A model generated the notes under the pieces. It did no database searches. It saw nothing but the letters and a program-made list of their open reading frames with translations, and had not been told where the DNA came from. DNA of 8,192 nt from JBFIHZ01 sp041601535. Its GTDB lineage: Bacteria > Pseudomonadota > Gammaproteobacteria > Xanthomonadales > SZUA-36. The position numbers and the translations under genes were made by a program. The stretch is from the NCBI GenBank assembly GCA_041601535.1, contig JBFIHZ010000174.1, positions 1 through 8,192 of the forward strand, given 5' to 3'. Below, one piece after another: positions 1 to 5,000 of this stretch; position 1 is the first letter of the stretch, and every line of letters begins with the position of its first letter.

Positions 1-16
1 ACAGCCATGTTCTCAT
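1..16 (-). CDS. Start of a minus-strand gene running off the left edge (partial, unknown)
   Basis: On the minus strand an ATG at 16-14 reads M-R-T-W-L and then leaves the window. It is preceded at the right distance by a purine-rich AAGGGG (plus-strand 24-29), with seven bases between AGGGG and the ATG. That is one of the best Shine-Dalgarno arrangements in the window. The ATG overlaps the TGA stop (15-13) of a small upstream minus-strand ORF as ATGA, the typical geometry of translationally coupled genes in an operon. Only five codons are visible, so no family can be named. A start of this kind is compatible with many proteins, including secreted ones, but that is not evidence. The call rests only on the ribosome site and the overlap. 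Confidence 0.33.
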
Positions 17-225
17 GGTTTTTCCCCTTGTTGTACAACCTGCCGCCCGCTGGCGGCTTTCCCTGTTGCAACCCGTGCAGCATGAGCAGCACGGGCTGGC
101 CTGACCGCAGAAGAAGACTGGTGAAATTGCGAACACTGCTCTTCCTGAGCCGGGGCCATTCCCTTGTGGCGCTGCTCCGAAAAGCGACGCTGCTTAATTT
201 TTGCCCGTTTCACGGCTGAATTCAA
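13..225 (-). CDS. Possible small basic hypothetical protein, coupled to the left-edge gene
   Basis: A minus-strand ORF of up to 70 codons ends with TGA inside the ATGA that begins the next minus-strand gene. I do not recognise the protein. It is hydrophilic and basic, rich in Lys, Arg, Gln and Ala, with one Cys, no membrane segment and no signal peptide. The start is uncertain: the first start codon is TTG at 225, GTG at 213 gives V-K-R-A-K, and an internal ATG at about 159 follows AAGGG too closely (one base) to be a normal start. None has a convincing Shine-Dalgarno site. Two perfect GC-rich hairpins (42-57 and 72-95) lie within it, which is as compatible with a non-coding region as with coding. 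The only real support is the stop/start overlap, so it may be a chance ORF. Confidence 0.22.
   Translation of the reverse strand: MNSAVKRAKIKQRRFSEQRHKGMAPAQEEQCSQFHQSSSAVRPARAAHAARVATGKAASGRQVVQQGEKP
30..95. repeat. Cluster of palindrome and two GC-rich hairpins near the left edge
   Basis: Three inverted repeats follow closely. GTTGTACAAC is a perfect 10-bp palindrome at 30-39, directly upstream of the AAGGGG ribosome site of the minus-strand left-edge gene. GCCGCC/GGCGGC pairs 42-47 with 52-57 over a 4-base loop and is followed on the plus strand only by TTT. CCCGTGC/GCACGGG pairs 72-78 with 89-95, and inside it GC/GC pairs again around an ATGA loop. They could be an operator next to the left-edge gene, a weak bidirectional terminator without a proper T tract, or a repetitive extragenic element. 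No second copy is present in this window, so a repeat family cannot be claimed. Confidence 0.35.
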
Positions 226-374
226 GTTTCAGCCGACACACGCGCTGACCATCACGCCGGTAGGACTGACTATCGGATTTTGCTTTCGCCCTGCCGCCCG
301 CCAGGTAACTTTATGTGCTTTATGGGCGTCTATGGGAGTGACGATGAATCGCACTGTCATGAGATTGGAATATT
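226..374. other. Region without an identifiable gene
   Basis: I see no convincing coding frame here. A start at 344 with GGGAG at 334-338 and a five-base spacer is well formed, but the frame it opens (344-574) has weaker codon and residue composition than the overlapping frame that starts at 375. The region probably carries the upstream signals of the 375 ORF and, on the other strand, of any gene in 13-225, but no clear -35/-10 pair stands out. Confidence 0.4.
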
Positions 375-551
375 ATGAACGCCATACAACAGATCAGCCT
401 GAAACTGCAGATGGGTCTCGACCCTGCCACACATATCCATCCGGCGCGCCTGCGTGCCATGTGGAGCGAACGCGGCCAACAGCAGCCGCAACACAACGAT
501 TCGCGCCGCACATCATCCGGCGGAACCACCTTACCGGACCTGCAACGTTAA
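375..551 (+). CDS. Small ORF, 58 residues, hypothetical
   Basis: ATG at 375 to TAA at 549-551 gives a 58-residue, hydrophilic protein beginning M-N-A-I-Q-Q-I. The first half could form an amphipathic helix around L-K-L-Q-M. The second half is rich in Gln, Ser, Thr and Gly and probably disordered. There is no Cys, membrane segment or signal peptide. A GGA (367-369) sits five bases before the ATG. By my count about two thirds of third positions are G or C, in keeping with host preference, while the overlapping frame (ATG 344, better ribosome site GGGAG) looks less coding. An in-frame stop at 360-362 fixes 375 as the first start. A perfect hairpin begins 15 bases after the stop. I do not recognise a family. 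It may be a genuine small protein, a decayed gene fragment (the well-placed 344 start in another frame hints at a frameshift), or chance. Confidence 0.35.
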   Translation: MNAIQQISLKLQMGLDPATHIHPARLRAMWSERGQQQPQHNDSRRTSSGGTTLPDLQR

Positions 552-566
552 CTCCTCCCGCCAGGC

Positions 567-598
567 CCGCATGACATGCAGGTCAGACTGTCATGCGG
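567..598. repeat. Perfect 10-bp inverted repeat (hairpin) downstream of the small ORF
   Basis: CCGCATGACA at 567-576 and TGTCATGCGG at 589-598 are exact reverse complements separated by a 12-base loop. After one mismatch two more pairs form (564-565 with 600-601). It begins 15 bases after the stop of the 375-551 ORF, a position that suits a transcription terminator or an mRNA 3'-end hairpin. No T tract follows (the next bases are CCGGGAT), so a classical intrinsic terminator is not supported. A dyad of this length could equally be a regulator binding site. Confidence 0.5.
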
Positions 599-779
599 CC
601 CGGGATCGTATCTCTGGCTGCAATTCCTGTGCAAACCGGGGCATTCCGCTGGTTTTTGCCACGCAATTTTTTCAAGCCTGATCCCAGGCTGTCAGTTCCC
701 ATCACCCCGGCAGACTCCATATACCAGAATTGCCTCGTTCAAACGGTGTTTTTTGTCTTAATCTGTCTGAAAAAGCAAA
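599..779. other. Region without an identifiable gene
   Basis: Three overlapping plus-strand ORFs exist here, but none has a good ribosome site or a protein-like composition, and I treat them as chance. A perfect hairpin AGCCTG/CAGGCT (675-680 with 685-690, ATCC loop) is preceded by a T run (667-672) rather than followed by one, so it is not a plus-strand terminator. From about 740 the sequence becomes clearly AT-rich, leading into the promoter region of the MarR-type gene. Confidence 0.4.
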
Positions 780-799
780 AAATTCTTCATTCAGCGAAG

Positions 800-854
800 T
801 TAATTAGTCAAAAGGCGGATTAATTCGAACAAACGTTTAAACATAAGGCATAAT
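800..854 (+). promoter_or_regulatory. Putative promoter/operator of the MarR-type gene
   Basis: The stretch is AT-rich in an otherwise GC-rich window. A -10-like CATAAT lies at 849-854 and would place the transcript start near 861, about 30 bases before the TTG start at 891. The only -35-like hexamer is poor (TTCGAA 824-829, spacer 19). Two overlapping perfect palindromes, AAACGTTT (831-838) and GTTTAAAC (835-842), sit in the would-be spacer, and an imperfect dyad built on TTAATTAG (800-807) and ATTAATTC lies just upstream. MarR-family proteins commonly repress their own gene by binding short palindromes across the promoter. That these are the operator is inference. Confidence 0.35.
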
Positions 855-890
855 AATAGCCATATGACACCAAAGAATGGGGGGAGTCAT

Positions 891-1283
891 TTGAGCACGA
901 TTAATGGAAAAAACCTGAAAGAAGAGCTGATGTCTGAGCACGCCTTGACCGCGCTGTTCAGCAGAGCGTTCTCACAACCACTGAAATTGCTGGGGCAGGG
1001 CGAAGCCTCTTTGTCCAGTTATGCCGTGTTCTGGTGCGTGGCGCACCACGAAGGCAGCACCCAGGTTGAAATATCCAGTATCACCGGCCTGTCGGCCAAA
1101 ACGGTGTCGCGGGTTATTTCCCTGTTGGGTGAAACCAGTAATGGGCGCGGCTGGATCCGGCAAAAATTTGATCCGGCGGACCGGCGGGTGCGGCGTTTGT
1201 TTTTAAGCCGGAAAGGCAAGAACATGCACCGCAAGATGCTGGAAGACCTGCAGACCTACGAGACTGAACTGTCCGTAACCTGA
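891..1283 (+). CDS. MarR-family winged helix-turn-helix transcriptional regulator
   Basis: Residues are counted from the TTG at 891, giving 131 residues, slightly short for the family (usually about 140-160). After an N-terminal helical segment comes the typical MarR DNA-binding fold. One helix starts near L-S-S-Y-A-V-F-W (41-48), then Q-V-E-I-S-S-I-T-G-L-S (58-68), and the recognition helix L-S-A-K-T-V-S-R-V-I-S-L-L (67-79). The beta-wing has the hallmark D-P-A-D-R-R-V-R-R (94-102), followed by S-R-K-G, which matches the usual L-T-x-x-G. A C-terminal dimerisation helix follows. TTG 891 is preferred because GGGGGGAG (879-886) precedes it. An ATG at 864 (140 codons) has no ribosome site and would lie almost on the predicted transcript start. 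ATG 930 is a third option. MarR proteins bind DNA as dimers and often respond to small ligands; the ligand and targets here are unknown. It is co-directional with gltB but almost 800 bases away, so a role in gltBD control is unproven. Confidence 0.85.
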   Translation: MSTINGKNLKEELMSEHALTALFSRAFSQPLKLLGQGEASLSSYAVFWCVAHHEGSTQVEISSITGLSAKTVSRVISLLGETSNGRGWIRQKFDPADRRVRRLFLSRKGKNMHRKMLEDLQTYETELSVT

Positions 1284-1340
1284 GCCTGGGGCTCGGGCTC
1301 CCGGCGCACGGTGTGTCCACGGCCGCCGGACCGGCGCCGG
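1282..1340. repeat. GC-rich dyads after the MarR-type gene (weak terminator candidate)
   Basis: GAGCC (1282-1286) pairs with GGCTC (1290-1294) over a TGG loop, starting inside the stop codon of the regulator gene. Further on CCGGCGCCGG (1331-1340) is a perfect 10-bp palindrome. Neither is followed by a T tract, so intrinsic termination is not established. The position right after the stop makes a 3'-end role for the first hairpin plausible. Confidence 0.25.
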
Positions 1341-1350
1341 GCGCAGCCGG

Positions 1351-1380
1351 TTTACACTGCGTACGTGAAAGGTGTTCAAT
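1351..1380 (+). promoter_or_regulatory. Candidate sigma-70-type promoter in the intergenic region
   Basis: TTTACA (1351-1356, five of six consensus bases) and TTCAAT (1375-1380, four of six) are separated by 18 bases. A transcript would start near 1387 and run into a stretch with several hairpins and no convincing ORF, so it would make a non-coding or leader RNA if active. Matches of this quality also occur by chance. Confidence 0.25.
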
Positions 1381-1439
1381 CGTGCGGGCAGCCAGCACCG
1401 GGCCTGGGCAGGTAATACGTTAAGGCAACAGTTGGATCA

Positions 1440-1562
1440 CCAGCCGGGCCGGGCGGGCATGTTTGCTTGCGGGTGGCCTGGCAAGCTGACCGTGGCAAGC
1501 GTACTGCCGGGGTGTAAGCAGACACCAGGGCGCCAGAAAAAGGGTGCCGGCTGTGGTTCTTT
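1440..1562 (+). ncRNA. Hairpin-rich stretch, possible structured RNA
   Basis: GCTTGC (1465-1470) can pair with either of two GCAAGC copies (1481-1486 or 1495-1500), which lie in a direct repeat TGGCAAGC. The two pairings exclude each other. GGTGT/ACACC (1511-1515 with 1522-1526) forms a hairpin with a 6-base loop. Next to it GGCGCC/GGTGCC (1529-1534 with 1543-1548) forms another with one G-U pair and an A-rich loop, and GGTTCTTTG follows at about 1555-1563. A promoter-like pair lies about 85 bases upstream. I recognise no known RNA family. GC-rich DNA gives such hairpins often, so this is only a candidate. Confidence 0.18.
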
Positions 1563-1588
1563 GACGTGCGCTAAATATTCGATTTAAG
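1561..1588 (+). promoter_or_regulatory. Candidate sigma-70-type promoter
   Basis: TTGACG (1561-1566, five of six) and TTTAAG (1583-1588, four of six) are 16 bases apart, the best -35/-10 pair I see between the regulator gene and gltB. A start near 1595 would coincide with the ATG of the 25-codon ORF at 1595, so that ORF would be leaderless or the transcript would act as a long 5' leader of about 470 bases ahead of the gltB TTG. Confidence 0.3.
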
Positions 1589-1594
1589 GGTAAA

Positions 1595-1672
1595 ATGCCC
1601 CTGGGTACGGTGGGCCATGCTCACGGCACTATCCCCATCCGAATGCATTACCCATGCTGGTATCGCGCATGA
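1595..1672 (+). CDS. 25-codon ORF, possible leader peptide
   Basis: ATG at 1595 follows AAGGG (1586-1590) by four bases and reads 25 codons to TGA at 1670-1672. The peptide begins M-P-L-G-T-V and includes His, Cys, Trp and Tyr near its end (H-Y-P-C-W-Y-R). It has no run of one amino acid that would mark a classical attenuation leader. A possible structured element (1662-1731) overlaps its end, which is the arrangement expected of a translated leader controlling a downstream structure, but no T tract marks a terminator. It is too short for coding statistics, so it may well be chance. Confidence 0.15.
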   Translation: MPLGTVGHAHGTIPIRMHYPCWYRA

Positions 1673-1731
1673 TTTTTACGCCCGGCCACTTCCCTGGAAG
1701 CTCAAGGCCATCCCGGACCGGGCTGCGCGAT
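1662..1731 (+). promoter_or_regulatory. Possible nested stem structure in the gltB upstream region
   Basis: An outer stem ATCGCGC/GCGCGAT pairs 1662-1668 with 1725-1731. A second stem GCCCGG/CCGGGC pairs 1680-1685 with 1718-1723 and is separated from the outer stem by a single base on its 3' side, so the two could stack. Inside, CTTC/GAAG (1689-1692 with 1697-1700) closes a 4-base loop. The nested order is unusual for random sequence of this length. I do not recognise a known riboswitch, and the glutamine-riboswitch motif is not apparent. Confidence 0.2.
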
Positions 1732-1856
1732 TATCCAGGCATGGCAGCGGCCGGAACCCGTTCCCAGGGGCTCTTAAACCAAGTAATTGAATGACCATTA
1801 ATACAGTTTGAAACAGACATTGTGCTCATCCTGAGCTGGTGTTCCGTCCATGGTCC

Positions 1857-1909
1857 GGGGTTGTTCAACTCAAACCCCAATGCAGATTCCAGCCTACTCA
1901 CCGGCCGGT
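1857..1909. repeat. Hairpin and perfect palindrome upstream of gltB
   Basis: GGGGTT (1857-1862) pairs with AACCCC (1873-1878) over a 10-base loop, and ACCGGCCGGT (1900-1909) is a perfect 10-bp palindrome. Neither is followed by a T tract in either direction. They lie 35 to 90 bases before the AT-rich block that probably contains the gltB promoter and could be regulator sites. Confidence 0.25.
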
Positions 1910-1943
1910 TCCCTGTCAATCAATGCCGGATGTCCCAGAAGCC

Positions 1944-1981
1944 ATTATAAGTTTCAGTGATATCTTTATTTAAAATATTAA
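1944..1981. promoter_or_regulatory. AT-rich block, probable gltB promoter region with a perfect minus-strand -10
   Basis: This is the most AT-rich part upstream of gltB. On the plus strand TATAAG (1946-1951), TAAAAT (1971-1976) and TATTAA (1976-1981) resemble -10 hexamers, but none has a good -35 at 16-18 bases, so the start point cannot be fixed and an activator may be needed. On the minus strand 1949-1944 reads exactly TATAAT, with only weak -35 candidates. A leftward transcript would start near 1937 and meet no convincing ORF. Confidence 0.35.
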
Positions 1982-1984
1982 CTT

Positions 1985-2013
1985 CCACAATGTATGTGGC
2001 TCCGTTACATTGT
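1985..2013. promoter_or_regulatory. Inverted repeats between promoter region and gltB start (operator candidate)
   Basis: ACAATGTA (1987-1994) and TACATTGT (2006-2013) are exact reverse complements, 19 bases apart centre to centre. Nested on the left arm, CCACA (1985-1989) pairs with TGTGG (1995-1999). With the TTG start at 2066 this dyad lies 53-79 bases before gltB, immediately downstream of the AT-rich promoter block, which suits either a repressor site or a leader hairpin. The more upstream ATG (1994) would fall inside it, another reason to doubt that start. Confidence 0.4.
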
Positions 2014-2054
2014 AGGGTCAGATTTCTCCCTGTGGAGCACTTTTCACGCCATCC

Positions 2055-2068
2055 GGAGCACCGCTTTG
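2055..2068 (+). promoter_or_regulatory. Shine-Dalgarno and TTG start deciding the gltB N-terminus
   Basis: GGAG (2055-2058) precedes TTG (2066-2068) by seven bases. The only in-frame ATG upstream, at 1994, has no purine-rich site before it (the bases are CTTCCACAATGT). The TTG start leaves a 22-residue leader before the catalytic Cys, a normal propeptide length for GltB. Confidence 0.65.
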
Positions 2069-5000
2069 CCGGACTACAATCAAATACATTCGCCCTTGTT
2101 GCATGACCCGGAGCGGGACTTCAAGGATAACTGCGGTTTTGCCTTGCTGGCGCACATGGACGGGCAGAAAAGCCATTGGCTGGTGGAAACCACGCTGGAA
2201 TCGCTGGCGCGGCTGACCCACCGGGGCGCGGTGGCTGCTGATGGCAAATCCGGCGATGGCTGCGGCATCATGTTGCAGTTTCCCGAACCGTTTCTGCGCG
2301 CGGTGGCAACTGACTGCGGCTTCCGGCTGGCCGAGAGTTTCGCCGCCGGGCTGGTGTTTTTCTCACCCGACGAAGCGCTGATCGAACGCGGCAAACGGCT
2401 GCTGGAAAAACACCTGGGCCGCCGTTCGCTGGAAGTGGCGGGCTGGCGTGAAGTACCAACCAACCCGGCCGTAGTGGGAGAGCAGGCGCTGAAAAGCATG
2501 CCGGCCATCTACCAGGTATTTGTCAATGCACCGCCCGGCTGGCAACCCCATGACCTGGAACGCCAGCTGTTCGCGGCACGGCGATTCGCGTTTGATGAAC
2601 ACGGCAAACTGCCCGACCCGGACCCGCTGTATTACGTGGTCACCCTGTCCAACCTGACCCTGGTGTACAAAGGCCTGGTCCAGGCTGAACACCTGGGGGA
2701 TTTTTACCTGGATCTGCGTGATCCGCGCATGAGCAGCGCCATCGGCATCTGTCATCAGCGCTTTTCCACCAACACGCTGCCGCGCTGGAATTACGCCCAG
2801 CCGTTCCGCTACCTGGCGCACAACGGCGAAATCAACAGCGTCAACAGCAACCGCGACTGGGCCAATGCGCGCGCCGGCATCCTGCAATCACCGCTGTTGC
2901 CGTCGCTGGAGTCTCTTTCCCACCTGGTGAATGAAACCGGATCGGATTCATCATCGCTGGACAACCTGCTGGAAGTTTTCCTGGCCGGTGGCATGGACGT
3001 CTTCCGCGCGATGCGGCTGTTGCTGCCGCCCGCCATGCGCGCTGACATGGACCACGAACTGCGCGCCTTCCTGCAATTCAACTCCATGCACCAGGAACCC
3101 TGGGACGGTCCGGCCGGCGTGGTCAGCACCAATGGCACGCTGGCGTGTTGCAACCTCGACCGCAATGGCCTGCGCCCGGCGCGTTACAGCATCACCCACG
3201 ATGGCGTGTTTACCGTGGCGTCGGAAACCGGCGTGTGGGATTGTCCGCCCGAACGCGTCAAACGCCGCGGCCGCCTGGGCCCGGGTGAGATGATTGCGGT
3301 GGACACCCAGACCGGCAAGCTGTGGAAATCCAATGCCATTGACGACAACCTCAAAGCCCGTCACGCCTACCGCGAATGGATGACCGAAAACGTCATCCGC
3401 GTGTGGAACAATGATGAACAGGAGCGCAAAGCCGCCACCAAGTTCATGCGCGAATCGTCCGGCCAGCTGCCCACCTACCAGAAACTGTTCGGGCTGAGCG
3501 CCGAAGAATGCGAGGCCGTGATCAAGCCGATGGCGTTGCAGTCACAGGAAGCCGTGGGCTCCATGGGCGACGATACGCCGATGGCGGTGCTGTCACTGCG
3601 CAACCGCTCCATCTACGACTACTTCCGCCAGAGTTTCGCCCAGGTAACCAACCCACCGATTGACCCCTTGCGCGAATCAGCCGTGATGTCGCTGGAGACC
3701 AGCATCGGACGGGAGCACAACGTATTCCATGAAACCGCCTCGCATGCGCACCGCGTGGTGCTGCCGTGGCCGGTATTGAATTATGTGAAGTACCAGACCC
3801 TGCTGGGGCTGGATCAGCGCTTTTACCGCAATCAGCGCTTCAGCCTGAACTACGACCCGCAAACCAATGATCTGCGCAATGCCATCGAGCAACTGGTAGC
3901 CGATTGCCTGGCTGCAGTCGAGGGCGGTGCGACCATCCTGGTTCTGTCCGACCGGGACATCAGCGCGGACACGCTCACCCTGCCGGCGCCGCTGGCTGTT
4001 GGAGCGGTGCACCAGGCGTTGATGCGCGCGCATGAGCGTACCCGGGCCAATATCCTGATTGAAACCGGTTCTGCCCGCGACCCGCACCAGTTTGCGGTAT
4101 TGCTGGGGCTGGGCGCGACCGCCATTTATCCCTACCTGGCGTTCCAGAGCATTAACCAGCAGATCGAATCCGGCGCGCTGGAGGGCGATCCGATCGAACT
4201 GCGCAAGAACTACCGCCGTGGCATTCGCAAGGGCTTACTGAAAATCCTGTCGAAAATGGGCATCTGCACCATGGCCAGCTATCGTGGCTCACAGTTGTTC
4301 GAAGCCATTGGCCTTTCACATGAAGTGATCGACCTGTGCTGCCCCAAGGTCAAAACCAAGATTGCCGGTGCCGGCTTTGCCGAACTGGAAGAGGATTTGC
4401 GCCGGGTGCATGAACTGGCCTGGAACGAACAGGTGGCGGCCCCGCGGGACGGCATTTACCGCTACGTGCACGGTGGCGAGGCGCATGCCTATAACCCGGG
4501 CGTGGTGATGGAACTGCAGCGCGCGGTGCAAAGCGGCAAATGGAGTGATTACCGAAGCTATGCGGATGCGGTTAACCACCGGGCACCACTGGCACTGCGC
4601 GACCTGCTGGCATTGAAACCGGCGGATAAAGCACTGGATATCGAACAGGTTGAAGCGGAAGAGGACATTTATCCTCGTTTCGATTCAGCCGGCATGTCCA
4701 TTGGTGCGCTGTCACCCGAAGCCCACCAGTCACTGGCCATTGCCATGAACCGGCTGGGCGGACGCTCGAACTCGGGCGAGGGCGGTGAAGACCCGGCACG
4801 CTTCAATACCGAACGCAATTCGCGCATCAAGCAGGTGGCCTCCGGCCGCTTCGGTGTGAGTGCCCACTACCTGGTCAACGCGGACGTGTTGCAGATCAAG
4901 GTCGCGCAGGGTGCCAAACCCGGCGAAGGGGGCCAGCTGCCCGGCCACAAGGTCACCGCCGAAATTGCCGCGCTGCGCTGCTCCACCCCGGGCGTTACGC

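Larger units (their letters stand above)
1284..2065. other. Long intergenic region upstream of gltB
   Basis: Almost 800 bases separate the MarR-type gene from the proposed gltB start. No frame in either direction has both a good start and a protein-like composition; ORFs at 1372-1587 (plus) and 1731-1919 (minus, TTG start without ribosome site) look like chance. The region contains promoter-like pairs (1351-1380, 1561-1588), several hairpins (1465-1500, 1511-1526, 1529-1548, 1662-1731, 1857-1878), a perfect palindrome ACCGGCCGGT (1900-1909), a 25-codon ORF (1595-1672), an AT-rich block (about 1944-1990) and an 8-bp inverted repeat (1987-2013). It may hold a non-coding RNA, a long regulatory leader of gltB, or the remains of a lost gene. 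Confidence 0.5.

Noticed and set aside
675..690. Hairpin AGCCTG-ATCC-CAGGCT as an intrinsic terminator
   Set aside because: The T run (667-672) comes before the stem on the plus strand and reads as A after the stem on the minus strand, so neither direction gives a stem followed by U.
593..823. Plus-strand 76-codon ORF with a hydrophobic segment
   Set aside because: It starts inside the 567-598 hairpin without a ribosome site and runs through the AT-rich promoter region. The hydrophobic run (V-F-F-V-L-I-C-L) comes from a T-rich stretch.
1372..1587. Plus-strand 71-codon ORF
   Set aside because: GTG start without a Shine-Dalgarno; composition looks like translated hairpin-rich DNA. Treated as chance.
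1731..1919. Minus-strand 62-codon ORF
   Set aside because: TTG start without a ribosome site and no recognisable motif. The exact TATAAT upstream is noted separately, but it is not enough to call a protein.
1284..2065. A glutamine riboswitch or another known riboswitch ahead of gltB
   Set aside because: I could not find a recognisable conserved core; the stems seen do not match a family I know.
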